Below, piece after piece: positions 36,237 to 45,608 of a stretch of DNA of 64,000 nt. The stretch's first letter is position 1. Each line of letters begins with the position of its first letter. The notes beneath the pieces are model-generated. The model saw only the letters and a list, made by a program, of their open reading frames with translations, did no database searches and was not told the DNA's origin. This DNA is from Clostridium fallax (lineage in GTDB: Bacteria; Bacillota; Clostridia; Clostridiales; Clostridiaceae), in contig NZ_FQVM01000011.1 of NCBI RefSeq assembly GCF_900129365.1, positions 1 through 64,000 of the forward strand, given 5' to 3'. Position numbers and translations under genes: made by a program.

Positions 36237-39200
36237 CTATTTTATAAAATAATTAACTCCAGCTTTAAATATCTTTTGATCAAAACTACCATGAATATTT
36301 TTATAAAGGTTATCTCCAATTCTTTCACTATGTCCCATCTTCCCTAAAACTCTTCCACAAGGACTTGTTATTCCTTCCACTGCTAAAACTGATCCATTAG
36401 GATTAAAAGGCATTTTTTCTGCAATATTTCCATTTAAATCAACATACTGAGTAGCTATTTGTCCTTTATCTAACAAAATTTTAGTAGTTTCATTATCTGC
36501 TACAAATCTTCCTTCTCCATGAGATACAACAACATTATGAATATCTCCTAAATTAACTTCATTAAACCAAGGACTTAATGTTGAAGTTATTTTTGTTCTA
36601 ACTATTGAACTTACATGTCTTCCTATTGTGTTATAGGTTAAAGTTGGACTGTTTTTATCTAATTCTCTTATTTCTCCATAAGGTAAGAGACCTAATTTAA
36701 TAAGTGCTTGAAAGCCATTGCATATTCCAAGTATTAAACCATCTCTATTTTTTAGAAGATCCATAACACTTTCCCTTATCCTAGGATTTTTAAATATTGC
36801 TGTAATAAACTTTCCAGAACCTTCTGGCTCATCTCCTAAACTAAATCCACCTGGTATCATAAGAATTTGAGAACTTTTTATTTCTTTTTCAAAAATATCT
36901 AAAGACTCTAAAAGTAAATTTTCATTTAAGTTCTTAAAAATTCTTTGAGAGACTTTAGCACCTTCCTTTTCAAAAGCATATGCTGAATCCCATTCACAGT
37001 TTGTACCTGGAAAAATAGGAATAAATACTTTAGGCTTTGCAGCACTTAAATAAATAGATTTCTTTTTATCTCCCTTATATAAACTTTCTTTTATATTAGA
37101 TTTATGATTATCTTTTATAGGAAAAATATTTTTTAAAGGATTTTCCCAAATATTTATTAAATAATCTAAACTTAAATTGTTATCCTTATAAATAATAGAT
37201 TCTTCCTCTATTGTTTTTCCTATTATTTTGTAATCTATATCATCTAGTTCAGGAAGATTTTTTTCTTCAATTTCTAAAAGGAATTCTCCATATCCTTCTT
37301 TAAATAAATCTTCTTCTTTTATGTTTTTATCTATATTTGCTCCTATTTTATTTCCAAAGGCCATTTTACATATACCTTCTACTACTCCACCTTCTTTTAA
37401 AGAAATTACACTTAAAATCTTTTTATTTTTTATAAGATTAGTTATTTTAGATAAATTATTTTTTAAATTATCAAAATCTATTACTTCTTTATTATCTTTA
37501 GTAGAATTTATCTTCACTATAAGACTATTTACCTTCTTAAATTCTGGACTCATAACATTTTCTATTTTTTCTAAAGTTAAAGCAAAGGATATTAAAGTAG
37601 GCGGTACAGTTAAGTCTTCAAAAGTACCAGACATAGAATCCTTTCCTCCTATTGCTCCAATATTTAAATTTTTTTGTGCATATAAAGCTCCTAATAAAGC
37701 ACTTAAAGGTTTTCCCCACTTTTCTTCATCCTTCTCTAATTTTTCAAAATATTCTTGAAATGTTAGGTATACTTTTGAATAATCTCCACCTAAAGCAACA
37801 ATTTTACAAACACTTTCTACTACTGCATATAAGGCACCATGAAAAGGACTAAATTTACTTATTTTAGGATTATATCCAAAAGTCATTAAAGTACAATCCT
37901 TTGAATCTCCTCTATAAACCGGTACTTTTCCAGCCATTCCTTCTGGTTCTGTTAACTGATATTTCCCGCCCCAAGGCATTAATATAGTTCCTCTTCCAAT
38001 AGTTGAATCAAAATTTTCGCTTAAGCCCTTTTGACTACATATATTTAAATCCTTTAATAAAATTTCTAAGCTATCCTTAAAGTCTCCATTAAAATTATTT
38101 TTCTTAAAATAATTTTCTTCCTTTTTAGGTGGTTTAATTACTGCATTGATGTAACTTTTAGCTCCATTAGTATTTAGAAAATCCCTTGAAAGATCAACTA
38201 TCATATGGTTATTCCAAAACATCCTAACTCTATTTAATGATGTTATATCTGCTACCTTTGTAGCCTCTAAATTTTCCGTACTAGCTAAATTTATAAATTC
38301 ATTAAAATCATTTTTATCTATAACTACTGCCATTCTTTCTTGAGATTCTGATATTGCAAGTTCTGTACCATCTAAACCTTCATACTTTTTAGGTACATTA
38401 TCTAAATAAATGTCTAATCCCTCTGCTAATTCTCCTACAGCTACAGATACTCCTCCAGCTCCAAAATCATTACATCTTTTTATCATCTTAGAAACCTTAG
38501 GATTTCTAAAAAACCTTTGAAGTTTTCTCTCTGTTATTGGATTACCCTTTTGAACTTCTGCACTACAAGTTTCAATAGAATTTAAACTATGTTTTTTAGA
38601 AGACCCTGTTGCCCCCCCACAACCATCTCTTCCTGTTCTTCCTCCAAGAAGTAATACAATATCTCCTTCCTTAGGAATTTCTCTTTTTACATGACTACTA
38701 GGTACAGCTCCTACAACAGCTCCTACTTCCATTCTCTTTGCTATAAAACCTTCATCATAAAATTCTTTAACTTGTCCAGTTGCTAATCCTATTTCATTTC
38801 CATAGGAAGAATAACCCTTTGCAGAACCTTTAGTTATCACTTTTTGAGGTAACTTCCCCTTTAAAGTTTTTTCTAAAGGACTATTAGGATTTCCACTTCC
38901 AGTAACTCTCATTGCCTGATATACATAAGCTCTTCCAGACAATGGATCCCTTATGGCACCACCTAAGCAAGTAGCTGCTCCTCCAAAAGGTTCTATTTCT
39001 GTAGGATGGTTGTGGGTTTCATTTTTAAATAAAATTAAATACTCTTCTATTCCCTTATTAGTTTCTATATTAGCTTTAATAGTGCAAGCATTTATTTCTT
39101 CACTTTCGTCTATATTATTTAATATTCCTCTCCTTTTAAGTTCCTTTGCTATAATAGTAGCTAAATCCATTAATGTAATATCTTTATTTTCCCTATTTAA

Positions 39201-39974
39201 ATATTCTCTTGATTTTTTATATTGAAGAAAAGCATTTTTAATAGGTTCTGTAAAATCTCCTTCTTCAAACTCTATGTTTTTTATAGATGTTAAAAAAGTA
39301 GTATGTCTACAATGATCTGACCAATAAGTATCTATTACTTTTATTTCAGTAATAGTAGGATTTCTATTTTCCAATTTAAAATAATCCTTACATAATTTAA
39401 AATCCTCATATGTCATAGCTAAATTTAAATCATTATAAAGTTCATAAAAATCTGTGTCATTTAATTCATAAAAATTAGGAATAATTTTTATTGTTTTTGA
39501 ATAATTAAGGTTTTCTGTTTCTATAGATGTTTTAAGATAGGCTTCTTTTGAATCTACTGGATTTATATAGTATTTTTTTATTTTATCTAATTCCTTTTCT
39601 TTTAAGTCTCCTTTTATTGCAATAAACTTAGAACAATGTATATTAGGTCTCTTTCCAAGAGCTAATACTTTCATAGCTTCTTCTGCAGCATCTGCCCTTT
39701 GATCATATTGCCCTTTAAGGTACTCTACTCCAAAAATATTATATCCTTCTAAATTTATTTCATCTTCATAAAGACTATCTACTGGTTTTTCTGCAAAAAT
39801 AATATATTTAGACTTTTCCAGAACTTCTTCTCTAACATTTTCGATTATATATCTATTTATAATTCTTATGTCATTTATATTAATATTTAGATTTTCTATA
39901 AAATCATTTTTAAGTTTTTCTCCCTCAACATTAAAAGATGGTTTCTTCTCTACAAATAGTATTTTTTTACTCAT
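36237..39974 (-). CDS. purL: Phosphoribosylformylglycinamidine synthase, PurL-PurQ fusion
   Basis: Single-chain FGAM synthase of 1245 residues that converts FGAR to FGAM with glutamine. The N-terminal and two AIRS-like domains carry TYWSDHCRHTTFLT, FKNETHNHPTEIEPFGGAAT, LLGGRTGRDGCGGATGSS and GAIGGKDSMSGTF. The C-terminal ~250 residues are the PurQ glutaminase: FIPIFPGTNCEWDSAYAF, MIPGGFSLGDE, and LGICNGFQ with the nucleophile Cys. No separate purQ or purS is expected or seen. ATG 39974 follows GGAGG by 6 bases; the frame opens further to 39992 but without a site. First gene of the purine operon. Confidence 0.97.
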   Translation of the reverse strand: MSKKILFVEKKPSFNVEGEKLKNDFIENLNININDIRIINRYIIENVREEVLEKSKYIIFAEKPVDSLYEDEINLEGYNIFGVEYLKGQYDQRADAAEEAMKVLALGKRPNIHCSKFIAIKGDLKEKELDKIKKYYINPVDSKEAYLKTSIETENLNYSKTIKIIPNFYELNDTDFYELYNDLNLAMTYEDFKLCKDYFKLENRNPTITEIKVIDTYWSDHCRHTTFLTSIKNIEFEEGDFTEPIKNAFLQYKKSREYLNRENKDITLMDLATIIAKELKRRGILNNIDESEEINACTIKANIETNKGIEEYLILFKNETHNHPTEIEPFGGAATCLGGAIRDPLSGRAYVYQAMRVTGSGNPNSPLEKTLKGKLPQKVITKGSAKGYSSYGNEIGLATGQVKEFYDEGFIAKRMEVGAVVGAVPSSHVKREIPKEGDIVLLLGGRTGRDGCGGATGSSKKHSLNSIETCSAEVQKGNPITERKLQRFFRNPKVSKMIKRCNDFGAGGVSVAVGELAEGLDIYLDNVPKKYEGLDGTELAISESQERMAVVIDKNDFNEFINLASTENLEATKVADITSLNRVRMFWNNHMIVDLSRDFLNTNGAKSYINAVIKPPKKEENYFKKNNFNGDFKDSLEILLKDLNICSQKGLSENFDSTIGRGTILMPWGGKYQLTEPEGMAGKVPVYRGDSKDCTLMTFGYNPKISKFSPFHGALYAVVESVCKIVALGGDYSKVYLTFQEYFEKLEKDEEKWGKPLSALLGALYAQKNLNIGAIGGKDSMSGTFEDLTVPPTLISFALTLEKIENVMSPEFKKVNSLIVKINSTKDNKEVIDFDNLKNNLSKITNLIKNKKILSVISLKEGGVVEGICKMAFGNKIGANIDKNIKEEDLFKEGYGEFLLEIEEKNLPELDDIDYKIIGKTIEEESIIYKDNNLSLDYLINIWENPLKNIFPIKDNHKSNIKESLYKGDKKKSIYLSAAKPKVFIPIFPGTNCEWDSAYAFEKEGAKVSQRIFKNLNENLLLESLDIFEKEIKSSQILMIPGGFSLGDEPEGSGKFITAIFKNPRIRESVMDLLKNRDGLILGICNGFQALIKLGLLPYGEIRELDKNSPTLTYNTIGRHVSSIVRTKITSTLSPWFNEVNLGDIHNVVVSHGEGRFVADNETTKILLDKGQIATQYVDLNGNIAEKMPFNPNGSVLAVEGITSPCGRVLGKMGHSERIGDNLYKNIHGSFDQKIFKAGVNYFIK

Positions 39975-40021
39975 AATACCTCCTAAATACAATAAAGCTT
40001 TTATAATTAAACTTTCAGATA

Positions 40022-40178
40022 AACCGAATTATTAAATTCAGAATTGTTTTTTTATTCGTATTATTTAATATATACATTATCACTGGAAATATTTTTTGTC
40101 AACATTTATATATATTATGCAATTATTATTCGTTTATATACATATATTATATTTGTTTTATTTATATATTATTCGTTT
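40022..40178 (-). promoter_or_regulatory. Purine operon promoter with repeated ATTCG (PurBox-like) elements
   Basis: On the minus strand TTGACA (40097-40102) and TAATGT (40074-40079) are 17 bases apart. Around them are an exact 11-base direct repeat ATTATTCGTTT (40125-40135 and 40168-40178, 43 bases apart), a third ATTCG at 40054-40058 and an inverted AACCGAAT at 40022-40029. These resemble the CGAA core of Gram-positive PurR boxes. No purine riboswitch is seen in the leader. Confidence 0.65.
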
Positions 40179-40246
40179 TTATATTTTCTTTTTGTGAACT
40201 TTTATTTAAAATAAATCCTTTTAACATAATATAAATAAAATAAAAA

Positions 40247-40311
40247 CTATGAAGTAAATTTAAGCTGTCCTTATCTACTTCATAGAAGACAGTTCAAATC
40301 ATTCTTCATAG
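40247..40311 (-). terminator. Terminator-like hairpin with a third copy of the arm in its loop
   Basis: CTATGAAG (40247-40254) can pair with CTTCATAG at 40304-40311, enclosing GCTGTC/GACAGT (40264-40269 with 40288-40293), or with a second CTTCATAG at 40278-40285 in the apical loop. On the minus strand it is followed by TTTTTATTTTATTT, so it probably ends the gene at 40334. Confidence 0.65.
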
Positions 40312-40333
40312 CTTTCTTTTATGCCTTAAAAAT

Positions 40334-40678
40334 CTATTTCATTATTATTTCCGTATTAAAAAATCGTTCTTTAAACTCTACTAAAGCCATAATCTGCTCT
40401 TTTGTGTAAATATCTTTGTCTTTAGCTAAGACAAATTTATCTTGATTATCATATTTTCTATGGATTATAGCTATAACATATCCTTCAAATTCTCTTAAGG
40501 GAGTAAATTTCCCAAGAACATATCCATTTATTTCTTCTCCATACTCCTCTTTTATTTCCTGTATATAACCATAATTTAAAGGATAAATATATCCCATTCT
40601 TGGATGCCTAGATCCTAAAGGTCTATCTACAATAACTTTTACTTTTTCCCCTAAATACTCCTTTAAATCCTTTCTCAT
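40334..40678 (-). CDS. Inorganic-pyrophosphatase-like protein lacking the DxDPxD motif
   Basis: Product of 114 residues. VKVIVDRPLGSRHPRMGYIYPLNYGYIQ resembles the N-terminal strand and YPCNYGYI segment of family I pyrophosphatases, and FTPLREFEGYVIAIIHR matches the following barrel strands. However the acidic metal-binding motif (usually DGDPxD) is replaced by KEEYGEEINGYV and the protein is only about two thirds of normal length. I infer a pyrophosphatase-fold paralogue, probably not a standard pyrophosphatase. AGGGAAATT precedes the ATG. Monocistronic, next to the purine operon control region. Confidence 0.65.
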   Translation of the reverse strand: MRKDLKEYLGEKVKVIVDRPLGSRHPRMGYIYPLNYGYIQEIKEEYGEEINGYVLGKFTPLREFEGYVIAIIHRKYDNQDKFVLAKDKDIYTKEQIMALVEFKERFFNTEIIMK

Positions 40679-40828
40679 AATTTCCCTTCCTTCTATTCAT
40701 AATAATTAAGCTATATTTAAATTATAAACCTTTACATTATCAACTACAAAAAATTACATTCTATTTTTTCATAATTTTTATTAATGTATTTTATATTATT
40801 TAATCTCTAAACAATACAATAAAAAATA

Positions 40829-40856
40829 ATGACTTAAAGAATATTCTTCAAGTCAT
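40829..40856 (-). terminator. Terminator of the ribonucleotide reductase gene
   Basis: A 28-base near-perfect palindrome (14-bp arms, one G-U pair on the minus strand) followed by TATTTTTTATT on that strand. Confidence 0.75.
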
Positions 40857-40929
40857 AACTTTCATAATTATTAATTTATATTAAATAATATTATTTATAA
40901 GAACTTAATTTTTAATATAATACTTTTTA

Positions 40930-43287
40930 TTATCTTATTGGACAGACTCCACTTTCGCAACCTTCTGTTCCTATATCTAGCTCTTGCTCTTCTTTTTCAT
41001 ATTTTGAAATTAATGAAGGTACAAAAGGTTTCATTTTTATTTGTCTTCTTTCATATTCTTCTTTATCTATAGCTTCATAAGGTAATAATTCATAAAAGCT
41101 ATCATCCAATGATAAAAATGATACTGCTACAACATCATCCCAGTTATTCCATATCCATTCTTCTACATCTTTCCATTCATGTTCTCTTACATGAATTGTT
41201 ATTGAACAGTTATGATCCACATAATTTTCCATAAACATTTTATAATTCTCTAATTGCTCAATGGCACTAATATCATATTTTGTTTTTCCAAGAGGTGCTT
41301 TTACTGGAAACTCTACAACTTTTGTTGTACAGCTTTCCACAGTTTGTCCAACTTCTGGAAAAACTGGATATCCTAACTCTTCACATACCTTAACTAATGG
41401 ATCATCAGCAGATATTCTCACTCTTCTTATAAAGTATGGTGAATGAGAATAATGGACACCACTTGAAACTGTTGGAAGTTGAGATAGAGTACCTTCTGGC
41501 TTTATAGTTGTAACTAATAAGGGCTCATTTTGTTCAAGCTCCTTTGCATATTCTGATGCTGCGTTTTTAGCTGCTTCCCTAAGTTTCTTTAAAAGAATAG
41601 CTTCTTCTTCTTTATTTAAATCTAATGCATTAACCATATCCTGCCACCCAGTTAATGAGCACCCTATAAGTTTATCTCTTTGTTGAACATTATCCCATTT
41701 AGGTAATTCAAGCTCCACACAAGTCATTCTATATCCAGCTCTTGCAGATAATCTTTGAGCTTCTAAAAGACCTTTTTCATCTAATGTACCATCTTCTTTT
41801 ATAAAACCTAGAACATTAACTGTTGTTAAATTACATAATCCATTAGAATCTAACAGTATTTCACCACAAGGATTAACACCCTTCATATTAGGTCTTCTTT
41901 TTAATGCAGCTTCTGCATTAATCCAGCCTGGTTCTCCTGAATATCTCATCTTTTCTATATTCCATTTTAGCTTTTCTCTTGATGGTTTTTCTTCATAATA
42001 TATTGAATTATTACTCATCTGCCTATGAATAAGCTCTTTATTAACAATCCATTTACCATCTACTTGCTTGTAAAGAGAAGATTTTGCTTCTATAGCTTCT
42101 TCATCTTTTGGATCTATTATAACCATCTCAGCTGTTCTTCTAACTCCACCAACCACTACATTTTCTCCTATAATATTTGCAATATCTAAACAGTCAATTG
42201 GTGATAGTTTAATTCTATTTTTATCTGTAAGAATGGATTTTCTTTTTATAACTTTATCTATTTTATAAAACATATTTTTTAAGCTTTCATGCCCTGAAGC
42301 CGTTCCGCCAAAGGTTTCAAGTCTTTCTCCCTTAGGTCTAACATTACCATAATCTATTATAATAGTTTTTATATTTCTATATTCACTATTACCTATTAAT
42401 TTTAAGAAATGGTCTAACGCTTGAACCCATCCCTCTTTAGAGTCTCCTACAATAATTTCTACTGAATCATTATTAGAAAAAATTACAGATGTGCTATCTT
42501 GTCTCTCATCTTTTGGCACTGGTATATAGTCTTTATGGATTAACTTATAATCAGTTCTTAATTTTGGTATCTTTGCTACATCTTTTCTTAAAACTCTTAC
42601 ACCAACTCCTGAACCTATCATAAGTAAATAAAATAAATCTTTAAATGCTTCAAAAGAATCTATAACCTCAAAGGCACAATTATAATTACTCATAGGATAT
42701 TTCTTTGATACTTCTGTATTACCTACCCAAAAAGTTCTTCCTGATAAAAATTGCCTTAGATTAAATATATTATCATATAATTTTTCTGCTTCTTCTCTAG
42801 AAGTTGGAACTATCGTTGTATTGTATTCTACTGCTCTTCTTACAGTTTCCCACCAATATTCTCTTCTTCCTTCTTCTTTTATATATCTTGAATAAGTCCT
42901 ATAGTAAACAAAGTTTCCAAGTTGTTCCATAGGAGATTTACTATGTTTATATTTGCTAATAAATTCGTCACTTATCATAAAATATTTATTTTTTACCTTA
43001 GACTTTCTTCTTACCTTCTCTTTTTCACTTCTGTAAATTATATATCTTTTAGCTACATCTTTCCTTGGACTATCCATAAGCATGAATTCTACAGTATCTT
43101 GTATATCCTCTACTTCTATAAAGGATTCTTCCATTTTTCCAATTTTTTCATCTATTTTTTCCGCTATTTCTAAGCTTAAATTATGATCTATTCCAAGTTT
43201 TGTATCATCCATAGCCCTTTCTATAGCTATTATTATATTTTGAATTTTAAAATCAACTAAACTCCCATTTCTCTTACGAACCTTCAT
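40930..43287 (-). CDS. Adenosylcobalamin-dependent ribonucleoside-triphosphate reductase (class II)
   Basis: Makes deoxyribonucleotides using coenzyme B12; 785 residues. An N-terminal ATP cone (KVRKRNGSLVDFK..., about 1-95) is followed by the reductase barrel: SNYNCAFEVIDS with a redox Cys, GSGVGVRVL, GGVRRTAEM, the active-site NPCGEI, and TTIKPEGTLSQLPTVSSGVH. The C-terminal redox pair is CESGVC, as in the monomeric Lactobacillus RTPR. The presence of an ATP cone suggests dATP control. Monocistronic with GAGGAGTG before the ATG. Two NrdR boxes lie in the promoter. B12 dependence implies cobalamin uptake or synthesis elsewhere. Confidence 0.94.
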   Translation of the reverse strand: MKVRKRNGSLVDFKIQNIIIAIERAMDDTKLGIDHNLSLEIAEKIDEKIGKMEESFIEVEDIQDTVEFMLMDSPRKDVAKRYIIYRSEKEKVRRKSKVKNKYFMISDEFISKYKHSKSPMEQLGNFVYYRTYSRYIKEEGRREYWWETVRRAVEYNTTIVPTSREEAEKLYDNIFNLRQFLSGRTFWVGNTEVSKKYPMSNYNCAFEVIDSFEAFKDLFYLLMIGSGVGVRVLRKDVAKIPKLRTDYKLIHKDYIPVPKDERQDSTSVIFSNNDSVEIIVGDSKEGWVQALDHFLKLIGNSEYRNIKTIIIDYGNVRPKGERLETFGGTASGHESLKNMFYKIDKVIKRKSILTDKNRIKLSPIDCLDIANIIGENVVVGGVRRTAEMVIIDPKDEEAIEAKSSLYKQVDGKWIVNKELIHRQMSNNSIYYEEKPSREKLKWNIEKMRYSGEPGWINAEAALKRRPNMKGVNPCGEILLDSNGLCNLTTVNVLGFIKEDGTLDEKGLLEAQRLSARAGYRMTCVELELPKWDNVQQRDKLIGCSLTGWQDMVNALDLNKEEEAILLKKLREAAKNAASEYAKELEQNEPLLVTTIKPEGTLSQLPTVSSGVHYSHSPYFIRRVRISADDPLVKVCEELGYPVFPEVGQTVESCTTKVVEFPVKAPLGKTKYDISAIEQLENYKMFMENYVDHNCSITIHVREHEWKDVEEWIWNNWDDVVAVSFLSLDDSFYELLPYEAIDKEEYERRQIKMKPFVPSLISKYEKEEQELDIGTEGCESGVCPIR

Positions 43288-43344
43288 ATAAACACTCCTC
43301 TTACCAAGATTAATTTATCATCATAGTATTTCTTTCCCAAAGCT

Positions 43345-43403
43345 ATTATATACTATATATTGTACTTAATTCAATGCTTCCTTTTTCAAAACACAATATA
43401 TTG
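43345..43403 (-). promoter_or_regulatory. Promoter with two NrdR boxes
   Basis: On the minus strand TTGAAT (43369-43374) and TATAAT (43345-43350), spacer 18. NrdR-box cores CTATATATTG (43353-43362, between -35 and -10) and CAATATATTG (43394-43403) are 41 bases apart centre to centre, both fitting CWATATATWG. NrdR repression of the reductase gene is expected. Confidence 0.8.
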
Positions 43404-43566
43404 TTTGGTAATTTTTTGAATAAACTATGTTGTATACGGCTCTTTTCAATACTTTAGAAAAAATTTTAAATTAAAATATTATTTTAAAAAAAATATAATA
43501 CTAGCTAATATTTATGTATTTAATTATATTATTTTTTAATAAATACCATAAAGTTTTATTTAAAAT

Positions 43567-44274
43567 CTAATATTTTTTTCCTTCATTGCGACCTATGTAC
43601 ACAAAAATTGAAAAGCAAAAATATATAAAAAGACTTAAAATAGAAAAACATATTGAAAAAACTAAAGTATCTTTATTTATATTATTTATAAAAAAATCTA
43701 ATAATTTTTTTGGTTCAACTAACACATCCCAAGAATTAAATCTTATAAATCTTCCTATGTATAGTCCATATCCACATAAACAATTAGCTATTAAAACAAA
43801 TATTAACCCAACTCCTAATCCATATTTTTCTTTAATATGCTTATGTACTACATAAAGTGAAAATACTCCTAAAGCACAAGCCAAAAAAGCTGCCATTGAT
43901 ATGAAAAAAAACTCACTCCAAACTGCACCTTTTAAGCTATATATAACCTTAGGTTCTGGGTTATATACTCCACTTTTAATTACATGATAAAAAGTTAATT
44001 TACTTAAATGTATGTAATCAGTAATGATATATATAGAATTAGGATAAAAAAATAACCAAAATAAAAATACAAGTATTGATAATATTTTTTTTAATATATC
44101 TTTTTTATTTTTTTGAAGTTTATAATACCACATAGCAAAAATCATAGGTATCCAGGCTAAAAACAAGTTCCATATTAAGTAAGATACATCTTCAAGCCTA
44201 AAAAATACTATGCTTATACATACCAAAACTGTAGCAAAAGTTAATGCAAGTTCTCCTCTTCTCAAAGCTAACAT
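43567..44274 (-). CDS. DUF1361 membrane protein
   Basis: Product of 235 residues with about seven hydrophobic helices. The family landmarks are visible: LIWNLFLAWIPMIFA near residue 33, FFYPNSIYIITDYIHL around 75-90, and IGRFIRFNSWDVL near 170. DUF1361 proteins are widespread in Firmicutes, without a known biochemical role. AGAAGGAA precedes the ATG. It stands alone between mglC and the ribonucleotide reductase promoter. Confidence 0.88.
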   Translation of the reverse strand: MLALRRGELALTFATVLVCISIVFFRLEDVSYLIWNLFLAWIPMIFAMWYYKLQKNKKDILKKILSILVFLFWLFFYPNSIYIITDYIHLSKLTFYHVIKSGVYNPEPKVIYSLKGAVWSEFFFISMAAFLACALGVFSLYVVHKHIKEKYGLGVGLIFVLIANCLCGYGLYIGRFIRFNSWDVLVEPKKLLDFFINNINKDTLVFSICFSILSLFIYFCFSIFVYIGRNEGKKY

Positions 44275-44471
44275 ATGTATTCCTTCTTTCTAAACTTATT
44301 ATTTTTTAAATATTATAAATTTAAAAATATAAAATTCCACTAAATGTAATTATACTATATATGTGGTAATAAATTGTAAATATTATTAAAATATAGTCTT
44401 AATATTTATATATTTTAAAACTTTTACTAAGTATTAATATACCTAATAATTATATATTAATTAAAAATATT

Positions 44472-44510
44472 AAGGTTAGTACTGAAACTTTAAGTTTTAG
44501 TACTAACCTT
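44472..44510 (-). terminator. Terminator of mglBAC
   Basis: A 19-base left arm (44472-44490) pairs with 44492-44510, with one wobble pair. It lies 60 bases beyond the mglC stop. Confidence 0.7.
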
Positions 44511-44569
44511 TAAAAATATACAATCTATATACTTCTTTAAATAATTATTTATGATTTTAAATAATACAA

Positions 44570-45589
44570 TTATTTTTTCTTTAAATATTTTCTCATATCA
44601 ATAGCGACTGCACTTATTATTATTAATCCCTTTACAACAAATTGAAGATATGGATTTACCCCTATAAATGCTAGACCATAGTTAATAACTTGGAATATTA
44701 AAACTCCTGTAATTATTCCAGGTACTGTACCTATTCCTCCTGAAGTCGATACTCCTCCAACAACACAAGCTGCAATGGCATCTAATTCATACATATTTCC
44801 TGTATTGTTAGTTGCACTTCCTACACGACCTGCTTCTAAAGCTCCGGCAAATCCGTATAACATTCCAGCTAACATATATATTATAAGTAAATTTTTAACT
44901 ACACTAACACCTGATACAACAGCAGCCTCAGTATTTCCTCCAATAGCATACATATTTTTACCAAAGGTAGTTTTATTCCATAAAATCCATATTAAAATTG
45001 TTACAATAGCTGCATATATAATAAGATAAGGAATTTCAAAATTTCCACTTCCAAATCCACCTTGTACAAAATTAGAGAACTTAGAATCTAAACCTCCAAT
45101 AGGCTGTGCTCCATAAGGAGGTCTATCAAAATATATTGAAGTTGCTCCATAAACAATAATCATCATACCCATAGTAGCTATAAAAGGTGGTACTTTAAAT
45201 TTTGATACTACAAATCCATTTATTAATCCTATAAGTCCGCATATAATAATGGTTATTATAATAGGAACTATAATTGGCAATTGAGGTAAATTAGGATACA
45301 TCTTATATGAATAATCTACAGCTTGAAGCATAGATGCAGATAAAACTGCTGAAAGGCCTACAACTCTACCTGCTGAAAGATCTGTTCCTTGAGAAATCAA
45401 TATTCCTCCAACACCTAAAGCTATGATTATACGTGTAGATGCCTGACTTAATATATTTTTAAAATTATTTATTGATAAAAAGTCAGGTGATATAACTATT
45501 ATTACTACTAATAATACCGCTAAAACAATATATATAGCATTATCCATAAACCATTGTTTTGTAATAAATTTTTTCTTATTATTTTCCAT
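44570..45589 (-). CDS. mglC: Galactose/methylgalactoside ABC transporter permease MglC
   Basis: Membrane permease of 339 residues from the ribose/galactose class (RbsC/MglC), about 8-10 helices. Typical segments: GVGGILISQGTDLSAGRVVGLSA, KFKVPPFIATMGMMIIVYG, GNTEAAVVSGVSV (the EAA-like coupling loop) and ACVVGGVSTSGGIGTVPG. The stretch naming FDRPPYGAQPIGGLDS is an external loop common to MglC. A GGGGG-type ribosome site precedes the ATG, 19 bases after mglA. With MglA and MglB it imports galactose or related sugars. Confidence 0.93.
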   Translation of the reverse strand: MENNKKKFITKQWFMDNAIYIVLAVLLVVIIVISPDFLSINNFKNILSQASTRIIIALGVGGILISQGTDLSAGRVVGLSAVLSASMLQAVDYSYKMYPNLPQLPIIVPIIITIIICGLIGLINGFVVSKFKVPPFIATMGMMIIVYGATSIYFDRPPYGAQPIGGLDSKFSNFVQGGFGSGNFEIPYLIIYAAIVTILIWILWNKTTFGKNMYAIGGNTEAAVVSGVSVVKNLLIIYMLAGMLYGFAGALEAGRVGSATNNTGNMYELDAIAACVVGGVSTSGGIGTVPGIITGVLIFQVINYGLAFIGVNPYLQFVVKGLIIISAVAIDMRKYLKKK

Positions 45590-45608
45590 GGTATTCTTGC
45601 CCCCTATA

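Noticed and set aside
37321..37758. Plus-strand open frame of 145 codons
   Set aside because: It lies wholly inside purL on the opposite strand, has no ribosome site and a low-complexity translation; a shadow of the real gene.
39975..40100. Purine (guanine) riboswitch in the purL leader
   Set aside because: The conserved core bases of the aptamer (such as TTTCTACC in the junction) are absent, and the leader is only about 100 bases.
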